This document shows positions 46,596 through 57,948 of a DNA stretch of 64,000 nucleotides, piece by piece. The notes under the pieces are model-generated. The model was not told where the DNA came from. It saw only the letters and a list, made by a program, of their open reading frames with translations, and made no database searches. The stretch lies in NCBI RefSeq assembly GCF_020379485.1, contig NC_063450.1, positions 51,731,374 through 51,795,373 on the forward strand, given 5' to 3'. The DNA is from Brassica napus. Lineage: Eukaryota > Streptophyta > Magnoliopsida > Brassicales > Brassicaceae. The position numbers and the translations under genes are program-made. How positions within the stretch are numbered: position 1 is the first letter of the stretch; every line of letters begins with the position of its first letter.

Positions 46596-48552
46596 CAGGG
46601 CCGGCCTTGAGGGGAAGCCACCCAAGCCAAGGATTAGGGCATCCAAATTAGTGGGGCATATTAAAAAAAAAAGTTATTAGTATATAAATAAAAAGAAAAT
46701 CTGTAGATTATTTTGTTAAAATATTATCTATTGGGCATATTTAATTATAATAAGATTTGTCAAACTTTTTAAATCTATATATATAAAGTTGGCTTTTCTT
46801 TTCTTATGACATGTGGAATGGGGTTTGTTGACATTTTGTTAAAATATTATCTATTGGGCATATTTAGTTATTATTTTTATTAATTTTTATTATTTCATTT
46901 ACAAATTATATTTATTTCACTATTAGTATCATAAGATAATCAAATTAAGAATAAGAAACTAGACAACCAACGCATAAACTAAGAAAGCGGACCAAATGGA
47001 GAATAATAATCGAAAGGCCAAAGCCACTAAAAAGCAGGAAAATATATGCCTAAAACACCGGAATCACAACCAGTAGCTAAAAAGTAAGAAACGCCTCACA
47101 AACTAAACAAGAACATACAAGACGACATGCAAGTAAAATACCACAAAGCTCTGGATAGAAGAGACCAAAGCTCCAAGAGACTAACTCCGCACACTTATAC
47201 CAAAGAAAACATGGAAAGAAAAGAAACAACTTGAGAGAGGGAGAATGGAAGATAACCACCAAAAAATCAGAGACTAAACTTGAGACCAGAAATAACCTTC
47301 CAAGCCCACATAGCATACACGAACGAAAACATTATCCAAATCTCGAGTGGCAAACATGGTGAAAGGGAGAGCCACCAGAGATGCGATGAAAGCTGCAAAG
47401 AGATGCAAGAATAGAGAAGGAAAGGGAGACGGAGCGAAATCAGAAAACTATGGAGCCGTCCTCGAGCTATGAAAGAAATCATAGAAGTCAGAACACCAAA
47501 AACTAGATCTTGGAAACCAAAACGATCAGAGACTATTGATGGTAAGCCAACGACGAGGAATACAAAATCAAAGACGAATAAACTCTGACCCAACCAAGGA
47601 GATGCAGTTCCTAACATCAGCTGAAATCTAAGGAAGAAGAGGAGCAGTCAATATTGACTGGAACAGCTACAATACCGTGGGAAGCAACCGAACAACTGAA
47701 AACTCATAGACCTGATCTGCAACAAATACCATATAATCTCATAGGTGAAGAAGGCAAGGAAAAACAAGAGAAAAATGTGAGTCTTTTTCCGGTGATGGTG
47801 AGAAGCACCGCACACCAGAAATGTAATGAAATACATAGACGGTGAGGGCTCAAGTTTAAAATATGGGAAGAGGGCAAAAAACATCTTAAAAATTATAATT
47901 TTCAAAAATATGAAAAAAATGTAATACAATTTTGACGATGAAACGTTAATTTTAGAATCAACAAATGCGTAGATGCAAAGTTACTGAAATTCAATATTAG
48001 TTTACGTTAGAGGCTCATTTGACTACTAACAAGTACTATACACACAACAACACATTATTCAAAAAAAAAAACGCAAAATATATTAACTTATCACCTACTA
48101 CATAACACACTAAAAACATCAAATAATGATCTTAACAAATAAAAACGACAACATAATTACATTATCCAAAAAAAAATTATGTTTTTAGCAATAATAAAAC
48201 AATATTCCGCGCGAAGCGCGGACACCCCGCTAGTATATTAGTAAATTTATATTTTAGATAATAATTAAAACCCTAATTCTAAAATAGAAACATAACAATT
48301 GAGACTGCTATGGTCGAAAAACTTGACTATAGGAGTTTAATGGATGATTATGCAGGGAAAAATGCAAGAAGATCTATATTTCAGCAATAAGTGTTTTTAT
48401 ATCAATGTTTTTTATGAACATATTATGAAATTTGATTTATTTAATGAAAATTTAAATTATTTTTTATACTGTTTTGTGATCTTGATAAAACATGCACGAG
48501 GGCATAGTTTTAAATTTTGATTGGGGCAATATAAAAGGTTGGTCCGGCACTG
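46596..48552. mobile_element. hAT-type element inserted in the DUF3755-like exon
   Basis: It begins cagggccggccttgagg and ends ggttggtccggcactg, so the ends CAGGGCCGG and CCGGCACTG are imperfect inverted repeats. The flanking octamers ccaaaacg (46588-46595) and ccaaaact (48553-48560) agree at seven of eight positions, as expected for hAT. Without the nested Helitron it is about 497 bp and has no transposase. Confidence 0.8.
46774..48233 (+). mobile_element. Non-autonomous Helitron nested in the hAT element
   Basis: 5' end TC (tctatatatataaagttggc) after A; 3' end ccgcgcgaagcgcgg hairpin, eight bases, then CTAG (48230-48233) before T. These are the defining Helitron ends, with insertion between A and T and no target duplication. 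The 1460-bp interior has purine-rich sequence and minus-strand frames that I could not assign (47077-47929); no Rep/helicase is present. Confidence 0.85.
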
Positions 48553-50386
48553 CCAAAACTGGAAACTGTTTTATCAGATTTTTGATAATCTCTCGTATTC
48601 CTCAAAGCTCGAAGAAAACCTTACGCTCTTCAACAAAGCTCGCGACAATATCATGATACTTGTCAACAAGCTCAACGAGAATGTGCCGGACCAGATGAAG
48701 CATATTCCACCATCGCCGGAGAAATTAAACGAAGATCTATTTAAATTCATTGGTTCAAAATCAAATCTACCATAGCTACCATGAATAAATTTTTGTTTTG
48801 TCTTGCAATTTGATTTCTGTAATTATTTTTGTAAATATTTTCCTACATTATTTTCACCACCAACTATCTCGAAAAATCTTTCTGTTTTTGTCTCATAAAC
48901 AAAGGTTGTTTCAGAACCTACGAATGCTTATTTCTTCAACATAGTTGGGAATGAGTATGTTTCTGCCCCTATCATTTTTTTTTTTGAAACACAATTTCAT
49001 CTACTCTATTAAAACAGAATCCTAAAAAAAATCTATTGATAGAAGTTGTTTTAATTTTTCGGACCTTTCCTAGAGAGTTACATGTGATATTAGTTATACC
49101 CTTCTTAATGAATAAACCGATTTTATATTAAAATCATACCAGCATCCGGTCATAAAACTAAACCAACCTTCTGAATGTCGAGTAATTTTACCCTGGACTG
49201 GTTATCTATAATTATAAGAATAATACGATACACAATTCTTATCTATAGATTATATCTTAATACAAACTCTGCTTGGACAAACATGTTTATACTTCATTTC
49301 ATTACTTGAATCACAACACTTTCTTCTGTGTTCTCTGTAGTTCATATCAATCACCGCATAAAAATTAATTCAAATTAATTCACATTTGAATTTTTTAAAA
49401 TACTAACCAGACATCCAGATTCGAAGTCATACACTACACCTGTAAGTTTTGAACACTCACTTTCACTAGCATTATGAACGTAAAATTGTCAACCATATAT
49501 AGATTATATTCGTTTGACCATTAATTTTTTTGAGTTTTTTTTTCTTTTGCTAATCATATCTAATCATAAAAGAACTAACGTATAATATATGGTGTGACTG
49601 GTAACCATTGAAGAACATTAACATTAGAAATGATTAGGAAAAGAATGAATAGGAATAAAATTTTGGGAATGATGAGGAACCCGGGTTCCTTATCAAAATT
49701 AACAAGGAACAAATTTACATTATAATTCTCTACAAAAAAAGGAATGAGAAGGGATGAAGAGGAAAAAATATTCCTCATGAATGGTAACATTTTTGAGGAA
49801 CGTTAAAGAATGTAGTGTTCCTCTTCGTTCCTTTGGTTACTATTCAAACCCATGGTATATTACTATATTTTTAGTAAATATATTTGTACATGGTTCGTAT
49901 GTGATGTGTTTCTAGAGTATGGTTACAATAAATGTATACATTCAAATTTGTGAACAAGTTTAGAATTACGTGTCCTGCAAATTAAATATCTTCCACACAC
50001 ATTAATTATAGATTTGCTCAAATCTATACTAACTTTTCTTCCAAGCAAAAAACCCTCTAACAACTTACCCTTGTTTAAATATTTTCTTTATTTATATTTT
50101 TTTTCTAACAAAATATATTTTCACACGATTTTAGTAGTTGCATATGATCTCTATTTTAATCAACTTCCCATCTAAATTCATTACAGATCTTATCGCTTAA
50201 CTTCGTATATCAGTTCCTAAAATAAATGCAAATCAAATATTGATAACAAACCTATAATATATGGAAATCAGAATATGCCTTTATATTCTCATTATACCTA
50301 GCATTTACACACAATTCACTATAAATAATCTTCCATAACCTTCACAGAATTATGCGCCTCACCAAAAAATAAAAGCAAACACTGAG

Positions 50387-52270
50387 ATGGCTATGACTAC
50401 ATCGAACAACATCACTTTGTTGAGCAATGTCAAGCCATTCAAAACAACTTGGAAGGTTGAAGTGAAGGTTCTTCATTCATGGACACATCACTCAAATTAT
50501 TCCGGTGGAGACTCTCTAGAGTTCATACTCGCATATAAGACAGTAAGTGTTTTTTAAGCCTTTTTATTCTATGAAGTTTTATTATGAACTTTCTAGACAG
50601 TTATACTATGAACTTCTAAATTGAGCACTCATTATTTGTAACAGTAGGGTGTCAAGATTCATTGTACCTGCAAGAGGCTCTTCCTCGCTCGTGTTAAGAG
50701 ATTGCAAGTTGGAGAATGGAGGTTCCATGAGAATTTCTCGTTTACTCCAACAACCGGGAAGTATCGACCAACTAGCCATAAATTCAAGCTGTCCATCACA
50801 TGCAATTCTAATGTCAATTCGTCTTTAAAAAATGATGATGATTTTTTGACATTAACGCCATTCCAAGCGATCATTAACGGAAGCGTTGATTCAAAATTTT
50901 TGATTGGTAAATAATAATTGACCATCTTATTATTCTACAATCTTTTAATTTAATAGCCTAATATTTAATTTCTGTTACACATGGATGTAGATGTTTTTGG
51001 TCAAGCAACTGATATTGGAGACATTGAAGTTGTTCCAGTTCTTGGTAAAGACAAGAAGAATCTGGAGCTTGCTTTGACAGATACATGGTAAGTTAATGTT
51101 TTATATATTAATCCAATTATTTTAATCTAGCATATGTTATCCAATTTTGACCTTCTATATGTATATATATTCTCAGTGATCAACATATAGCATGTTCTCT
51201 ATGGGGGCGTTTTGCTGAACAAGTGTTCTCTGCTTACAAAGTTGGTAAGTCAGCCAATTTTCTATGTTTACTTAGATTTGCTAAAATCAATGTTTACAAG
51301 GGTGAGATGTCTAATAATCTTATTTAGATGATATATTTTTAATATGATATAAGTTTGCTGAAATAATATTTTCATTTGTTGTAGGACAAGTCCAGATAAC
51401 AAATGCATTTGAAGCTTCCACTATGGTGATTAATCCACACGGTTATGATGTGCACAATTATCAAATAGTGTAAGACATGTTCTTTTCCTATAATGTCAGT
51501 ATACTATATAATGAAAATTTATTAATGATTTGTTTTACATATTTTTAGAATGCCAACTAATGAGCTTGCGCTCTCTAATGATAATCGTGGGGTTGTGAAA
51601 CCAAAAGGAAACAAGCGCCAGATTGACAAATGGTCTCTTTATCCAGAGAGATCAGTATTGGATATCATAATGGCAACTGAGGTTATGTTTCTATTATTAG
51701 CATTGAATTTTTTTAAATTGTACTGTTTACTAATAATGATTTCATATGTACATGTAGATCGAGAAATGCATTGTCAAGGCAATTGTTTGTGCTATTGACA
51801 CTGATTGGGCTTGGTATTACTTTGGTTGTGTTAAGTGTAACTTCAAAAAGGTTACCAACATTACTAAAAGGGACGTGGTGCCTGTGAAACATATGTTTCA
51901 TTGTGATTCATGCCGTCAGAGCGTTATCAAAGTTGCACCTCAGTATGTTTCGAAAACTTTATTTTAATTGTATTGCTGATTGCTGATTGATAATGATGAT
52001 GTACTATGAATTAGTTATTTATTTTCAATTAGGTTTAAGCTACATCTCCTTATAAAGGATGACCGGTGAAACTAAGGTGATGCTACTTGATACAATTGCT
52101 GAACCAATTGTGGAAGTAAGTGCTGATGTACTCCTAGGTGGTTCTCTAGAAGAGGTATATAAGGCTTGAACATATTGAATGAATTCTGTTTTGTTGACTC
52201 TAATGTTTTATATTTATCTATTTAGGTGAGGATCTAGAAGATTTGCATGATGCTATTACGGACTTCTACG
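50387..52270 (+). pseudogene. RPA1-like single-stranded DNA-binding protein of the Helitron
   Basis: Exons 50387-50542, 50648-50906, 50991-51087, 51178-51245, 51385-51469, 51549-51681, 51758-51942 and 52033 onwards hold one frame of about 330 residues through exon 7. The protein resembles the 70-kDa subunit of replication protein A: an N-terminal OB fold (KTTWKVEVKVLHSW, CKRLFLARVKRLQVGEWR, TSHKFKLSI), a second one (LELALTDTW, SLWGRFAEQVFSAYK), then a C-terminal OB fold with a CxxC...CxxC zinc motif (YFGCVKC...FHCDSCRQ). In exon 8 the frame shifts near 52061-52066: the main frame hits TGA while the family sequence continues in another frame. Such RPA homologues are carried by plant Helitrons and probably bind single-stranded DNA during transposition. 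The copy is broken only near its end. Confidence 0.8.
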
Positions 52271-52400
52271 CATCTTGAATGGAAGCCACTGCTAATGGCC
52301 ACTGTCATTAGCAGTGGCTTCTGAAGTTGTTGATCAATCGAACAGATAAAAGACTTCCATTCAAGATGCGTAGAAGACAGTTGCCATTAGCAGTGACTTT
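52255..52400. repeat. Inverted duplication at the RPA/helicase junction
   Basis: ttctacgcatcttgaatgga (52264-52283) is the reverse complement of tccattcaagatgcgtagaa (52356-52375), and gaagccactgctaatgg (52283-52299) mirrors the ccattagcagtg that follows (52304-52320 and 52384-52395). The left half is an inverted copy of helicase coding sequence placed after the RPA gene. Confidence 0.8.
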
Positions 52401-52612
52401 TGCAATAACCATCAACAAAAAAGTCAAGGACAGTCACTGTCTGAGGTTGGAATATTTCTCCCTCGGCCAGTATTTTCTTACGGACAACTCTACCTTGCTA
52501 TTTCAAGGGTCACTTCGAAGAAATGTTTGAAAATTTTAATTGTGGATAAAGAGGGGAAGCCACATAAAAAAACTATGAATGTTGTCTTCAAAGAGGTTTT
52601 TAATAATCTTTA
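52340..52612 (+). pseudogene. C-terminal remnant of a Helitron Rep/helicase
   Basis: Across two frames the strand gives LPLAVTFAITINK, then GQLYLAISRVTSKKCLKIL and GKPHKKTMNVVFKEVFNNL followed by TAG at 52610-52612. These are the last helicase motifs (V/VI region) and the conserved tail of plant Helitron Pif1-type helicases. At least one frameshift lies between 52410 and 52470. All upstream domains, including the rolling-circle nuclease, are absent. Confidence 0.8.
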
Positions 52613-53925
52613 GAACAGAGAGTTATGAAAGTGCTTTTGAGCTACTTTTTTGTTTTTATATTTGTTTGGATATTGAAAGTGGTGTTTTAAAACTTTGTTT
52701 TTGCTATATTTATTTGCATTGATCATCATGTTTTCATCCAAAAGCAAATACAATCAGTCAAAATCAGATCAAACGTATAGCAATATATCATCTAACCATG
52801 ATTAGTACAGTAACTATCAACCCTTCTTCTAATTTTAACCAGTCAATTACGATTTCAGAGAACAGTATTTCTGCTATCCTATACGAGTTAGCCCTATCAT
52901 ACTTAAAGAGTTTTATGACATGGTTACTCACTAAATGAATTTCGAGGTAGTACTAACCTTCATTATATGTGAATTCTCCTTACTCTCCCTTTCTTCAACG
53001 TTTACTTGACTACTCTTCTTTAGTCTCAGAAGATCAAAACATTGTTACCTGTCGATAAATATATCACAAGTCAATTTTTAACAACCTTTAAATCCTAAAA
53101 CAATTTTTGAAAATTGAACCAGAGAAAACCGGTGTCCAAAAAAAAACATGGAACTTATCTCATCATTAGCTTTGCCTTCATCATTCAATGGTGATTCTCT
53201 ATCAAAGGAGTGTCTTCGAAGACGCTAACGATAGTCGAACTACAGCTACAGATTTCAGATCGAGAATCATGAGAATTTGCTTGAACTGATTATTAGGTGA
53301 ACTTTTGTAATCGTTTTATATGAAGGTTTTAAAAAAAATCAAAGAGACTAACCTTGATTTAAATAAGTTCCATAAACTTTGCTCTGCGAGTGTATGATTC
53401 TTCACCAATCTTGCGGCGAAGCCACAAAAAACTCCTTAAGGTGGCCAAGATTTGATCGTGAATCGGGGAAAATCTATTTGATTTGTTTTCGATTGAGAAG
53501 ATTTCTTTGATGTTTATGGAGAAACGTTTCAGCACCACTGACAGAAAAGTGAAAGGAAAGTAAAAAGAAAGTAAAGTAGTTACATCTTATTGACCTTCCG
53601 GAAAAAAAAATATCGGTTTTCTTTTTTTTCTCAAAACTCTAGCTAATGGGCCAATTTTATATATAAAAATGCCATTGATGGACCATACGATTATATAAAT
53701 TATTTTCGTCTTAGCTTATAAATATTTATATATATACTTATATGGAAGGAAAAAAAAATACCCGTGTATATTATATATCCTCAAACTATATTATATACAC
53801 AAATATATAAAAAATATCTATTGTGCAAAAAAAAAAGCAAAACATAATTTATATATTCTAATTTCAGTAACAATTAGAAAGATTTGTTTAAATAATTTCC
53901 GCGCATAGCGCAGATTAGTATCTAC

Positions 53926-54637
53926 TTAAATTTAAAACATAGTAGTTAGGTGAGGGAATTAACACCTTAATTCATTACAAGACTAAGCTTTGCTAAATTA
54001 TCAGCAACAACATTGTTCTCTCGTGAGATTCAACCTAAAGAAATCAAATCACATTCCGTTGCCAGCTTCAAAATGTCGGATACAGGTCCAAAAATCTCTC
54101 GCCAAATCATTTATGATGCTTAAGTCTTCAATGTAACCTCAACTAATTGTATATGATGTCCAACGTTTGCAGAAAATATTTCAGAAACTACATGTATATT
54201 ATTGTGTATCTATAAATTTCATAAAAGGTGTATATGATCGATTTAATTTTTCTCCACAATTTTTTTTTTTTTTTGATTTTATCTGTTTATATAAAATTAA
54301 TAACAAGAGAAATATACAACTAAAGATGATATAAGCTCTCTCAATCATATTTTATATATCCTACTATCATATGAATAATTTATTAATAAAATAAAAATAG
54401 TTTAATATAGTTTAATGATATAATTAAATTTAAATTAAAAATATATAACCCAATAATACCACGACAAATGTCCTGAGGAAACCATCTCATATTTTCTTAT
54501 CCACTTATTATATTTTACGACAAAGTCGTTGAGAGGTATAGATCCTAATAAACAAAAAGTACACCCGAATATACTACAACCCTTTAAAAGTCTTCTCCTC
54601 GAATTTCTCTGTCCGAATACCTTTCGCGTATCCAACG
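53926..54637. other. Region upstream of HMA3
   Basis: It contains the RNase H relic described separately and about 450 bases of AT-rich DNA before the HMA3 start. It must hold the proximal promoter and 5' UTR, but no TATA box could be assigned with confidence (ttatatttt near 54508 is one candidate). Confidence 0.4.
53968..54180 (-). pseudogene. RNase H-like (RVT_3) C-terminal fragment
   Basis: On the minus strand ECDLISLG, ISRENNVVADNLAKLSL and a stop (TAA at 53968-53970) can be read. These are the end of the plant RNase H-like domain found in LINEs and related host genes. There is an in-frame stop and no upstream domain. It is a relic. Confidence 0.6.
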
Positions 54638-57030
54638 ATGGCCAACGTTGAAGAGACAACGAAGAAGAAGTTACAGACAAGCTACTTCGATGTGGTCGGA
54701 ATCTGCTGTTCATCTGAAGTTTCTCTTGTCGGAGAAATTCTTCGTCCTCTTGACGGCGTCAAAGAATTCTCCGTCATCGTCCCTTCTAGAACCGTCATCG
54801 TTGTCCACGACGTTCTCTTGATTTCTCCGCTTCAAATCGGTACATAACTTAGTTGCAAAAAAAAAAAATCGGTACATAACTTAAAAAAAATAAAAAAATA
54901 TTTTGACTTTATTCTGATACTAATATCGATTTCTTGACAGTCAAGGCACTGAACCAAGCTAGGTTAGAGGCAAGCGTGAGACCATACGGAGAGACAAGCT
55001 TGACTAGTCAATGGCCAAGCCCTTTTGCAGTTGTTTCTGGTGTATTGCTTGCTCTCTCTTTCCTCAAATACTTCTATAGACCTCTTGAGTGGTTCGCTCT
55101 TCTTGCCGTGGTGGCTGGAGTCTTTCCTATTCTCGCTAAAGCTGTTGCTTCTGTCACAAGGTTTAGGGTTGACATCAACGCTCTCACTCTAATTGCTGGT
55201 AAAAATATATCAATCATTCCTAAGTTTTTTTTTTTTTTTTTTTTTGATGTTTTGTTGTGTAATAATGCATATCTAAGCTTGTTCTTGACAGTGATCGCAA
55301 CAGTGTGTATGGAGGATTACACAGAAGCTGCTACAATTGTGTTTCTATTCTCAGTTGCAGATTGGCTCGAGTCAAGTGCTGCTCACAAGGTCTCTTTGCG
55401 TATAGAGCATTAATTTTACTTCTCTTTGTTTATCACTGTTCTGAAGTAACATTTGTTTTCAGGCAAGCACAGTGATGTCATCGCTGATGAGCTTAGCGCC
55501 TAGAAAGGCAGTGATAGCGGAAACTGGACAAGAAGTTGACGTAGATGACGTTGGAATAAACACAGTTGTTGCAGTTAAAGCTGGAGAAAGTATACCGATT
55601 GATGGAGTTGTGGTGGATGGAAGCTGTGATGTTGATGAAAAAACATTGACAGGGGAGTCATTCCCTGTCTCCAAACAAAGAGACTCTACTGTTTTGGCTG
55701 CAACCATAAATCTTAATGGTACTAAATAAATATCATTATGATCCTGGTCTTTAAATGATCTTAAACTCTGTGAGCTCATTGACACAACCTTTTTTGTATT
55801 GAAGGTTATATAAAGGTCAAAACTACAGCTCTAGCCAGAGACTGCGTGGTTGCGAAAATGACTAAGCTTGTAGAAGAAGCTCAGAAAAGCCAAACCAAAA
55901 CTCAAAGGTTTATTGACAAATGTTCTCGCTACTACACTCCAGGTCAGTAATCAGAACCCGTCCTGAGATGTATTGGACTTAGAAGAATTACTTAATAATC
56001 AATACATATATGTATATATTTAATTGAATTTAGGGGCTAAATGATAATATACATAGTAAACTTTTTAACATTTTAAGGCTATAGGCGAATGTTTCATCTA
56101 GCTATATCTATGACCGGTTCTGTCAGTAATCATAAATCATGATCTGGATCACATTTTTCTTTTGTTGTTTGTTCAGCTGTTGTTGTAATAGCAGCATGTT
56201 TTGCTGTCATCCCGGTCCTGTTAAAGGTTGACAACCTCAGCCATTGGTTCCACTTAGCACTTGTAGTGTTAGTAAGCGGTTGTCCATGTGGTCTTATCCT
56301 ATCCACACCCGTTGCTACCTTTTGTGCTCTCACTAAGGCAGCTACCTCCGGGTTTTTGATCAAAACCGGTGATTGTCTAGAAACCTTGGCAAAGATCAGG
56401 ATTGCTGCTTTTGACAAAACAGGAACTATTACAAAAGCCGAGTTCATGATCTCAGATTTCAAGTCTCTTTCTCACAATATAAATCTGAAAACATTGGTTT
56501 ACTGGTAAGTATCTATGTAGTTTGCCCACCAGAACTAAGCATATGTAATGAGACTTGTGAGATGGTTTCATTTAGGGTCTCGAGCATTGAAAGCAAGTCA
56601 AGCCATCCGATGGCAGCTGCGCTTATTGACTACGCGAGATCAGTTTCTGTTGAGCCTACGCCTGATATGGTCGAGAACTTTCAGAACTTTCCAGGAGAAG
56701 GCGTTTATGGGAGAATAGATGGTCAAGATATCTACATTGGAAACAAAAGAATTGCGCAAAGAGTTGGATGCTTAAGTACAGGTCTCAAAACTTTGCAACT
56801 GAACCGGGGTAAGACCATTGGTTACATATACATTGGAGAAGAACTAACCGGAAGTTTTAGCCTTTTGGACGGTTGTCGACATGGGGCTGCTCAAGCTCTC
56901 CAGGAGCTCAAGTCCTTAAACATCAAAACAGCAATGCTAACAGGAGATAACCAAGATGCAGCCATGTCTATTCAAGAACAGGTGAAGCATAGTCATTATC
57001 TTATCATTCCCTTCTCTATTTTTATTTTTA

Positions 57031-57061
<31 letters not shown>

Positions 57062-57246
57062 TTTATTTTATTTTTATTTTTATTTTTATTTTTATTTTTA
57101 TTTTTATTTTTATTTTTATTTTTATTTTTATTTTTATTTTTATTTTTATTTTTATTTTTATTTTTATTTTTATTTTTATTTTTTTATTTTTATTTTTATT
57201 TTTATTTTTATTTTTATTTTTATTTTTATTTTTATTTTTATTTTTA

Positions 57247-57277
<31 letters not shown>

Positions 57278-57948
57278 TTTATTTTTTTTATTTTTATTTT
57301 TATTTTTATTTTTTAATAACCAAAACGTTATCATTTTTACAGCTAGGGGACGCTTTGGATATAGTTCATGCAGAACTTCTTCCACAAGACAAAGCAAGAA
57401 TCATCGATGAGTTCAAGAGCCAAGGGCCTACAATGATGGTAGGAGACGGGCTTAACGATGCACCGGCCTTGGCTAAAGCAGACATTGGCATCTCAATGGG
57501 GATCTCAGGGTCAGCACTTGCGACAGAGACAGGAGATATTATTCTTATGTCAAACGACATAAACAAGATACCCAAAGGGATGAGACTAGCGAGGAGAAGT
57601 CATAGGAAAGTGATTGAGAATGTGGTTTTGTCTGTGGGCATAAAAGGAGCAATCATGGTGCTTGGTTTGGTAGGTTACCCTCTAATTTGGGCAGCTGTTC
57701 TTGCAGATGCAGGAACTTGTTTGCTTGTGATACTCAATAGTATGATGCTTCTACGTGATGAGCGTGAAGCTGCACCTGTGTGTTACCGTGCTTCTCCTTT
57801 GTCGCCGGTGAAGCTTGAGGAGCCTGAAGTGGAGGATCTAGAAGTGGGGTTGTTGCAGAAGAGTGGGGAGACAAGTAAAAAGAGTTGTTGCTCTGGTTGT
57901 TGTAGTGGCCCTAAGGACAAGCAAACAGAGGACTTAGAGAGTTTCTGA
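54638..57948 (+). CDS. HMA3: P1B-type Zn/Cd-transporting ATPase, HMA3-type
   Basis: Eight exons hold one frame: 54638-54839, 54941-55198, 55292-55389, 55463-55718, 55805-55942, 56177-56504, 56576-56981 and 57343-57948; 763 residues (AtHMA3 about 760, memory). Motifs: GICCSSE N-terminal metal site, TLTGE, CPC (about 353-355), DKTGT with phosphorylated D397, [21 protein letters not shown], and a short tail with [12 protein letters not shown]. The short tail and start [18 protein letters not shown] separate it from HMA2. HMA3-type pumps sit in the tonoplast and move Cd2+ and Zn2+ into the vacuole; natural variants alter Cd accumulation. Exons 2, 3 and 6 have exactly the lengths of HMA2 exons 2, 3 and 5, while HMA2 exon 4 (394) is split here into 256+138. 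The HMA2 intron 6 is absent; the corresponding residues are unusual (see findings). No truncation is seen. Confidence 0.95.
57016..57314. repeat. (TTTTTA)n microsatellite in the last HMA3 intron
   Basis: About 300 bases of tandem tttttattttta units with a few one-base length slips. It fills most of the 361-base intron between exons 7 and 8. Because the period is six, one frame encodes alternating Phe-Ile without stops. Confidence 0.95.

Larger units (their letters stand above)
46256..48775 (+). pseudogene. Intronless SANT/DUF3755-like gene split by a hAT element
   Basis: The left part (46256-46595) encodes an acidic start and a SANT/Myb-like block: WTPEEQATLDNALL, SRYARISLEFPNKTTKDIAM and RCRWIKEL. 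The right part (48553-48772, stop TAG 48773-48775) encodes NLSYSSKLEENL, NKARDNIMILVNKLNENVPD, QMKHIPPSPEKLNEDL. Both match the plant family typified by At3g07565 (DUF3755, remembered). The break is exactly at a hAT target duplication, ccaaaacg/ccaaaact, and both sides are in coding frame up to it. The family gene has introns and a long middle region; this copy has neither, so it looks like a shortened retrocopy or a gene without introns. As it stands the first part reads into the transposon and stops at 46649-46651. Molecular function unknown; nuclear DNA binding is likely from the SANT block. Confidence 0.75.
49000..53925 (+). mobile_element. 4.9-kb Helitron carrying RPA1-like gene and helicase remnant
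   Basis: The 5' end tctactctattaaaacagaa after A is a classic Brassicaceae Helitron start. The 3' end is a hairpin (ccgcgcatagcgcag), eight bases, then CTAC before T at 53922-53925; the same hairpin-to-end spacing is seen in the Helitron ending at 48233, so CTAC is probably a mutated CTAG. Inside are an RPA1-like gene (50387-52270) and the last part of a Helitron Rep/helicase (52340-52612). Plant Helitrons commonly encode both proteins. The Rep nuclease and most of the helicase are missing, so it is a deletion derivative. Confidence 0.8.

Noticed and set aside
47077..47929. Minus-strand frames of 79-116 codons inside the Helitron
   Set aside because: Leu/Phe/Ser-rich, no family resemblance, and they overlap in several frames of a purine-rich stretch; probably by-products of composition.
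56980..57410. Phe-Ile repeat protein (282-codon frame)
   Set aside because: It is the read-through of the (TTTTTA)n intron of HMA3; the flanking exons join in frame when it is removed.
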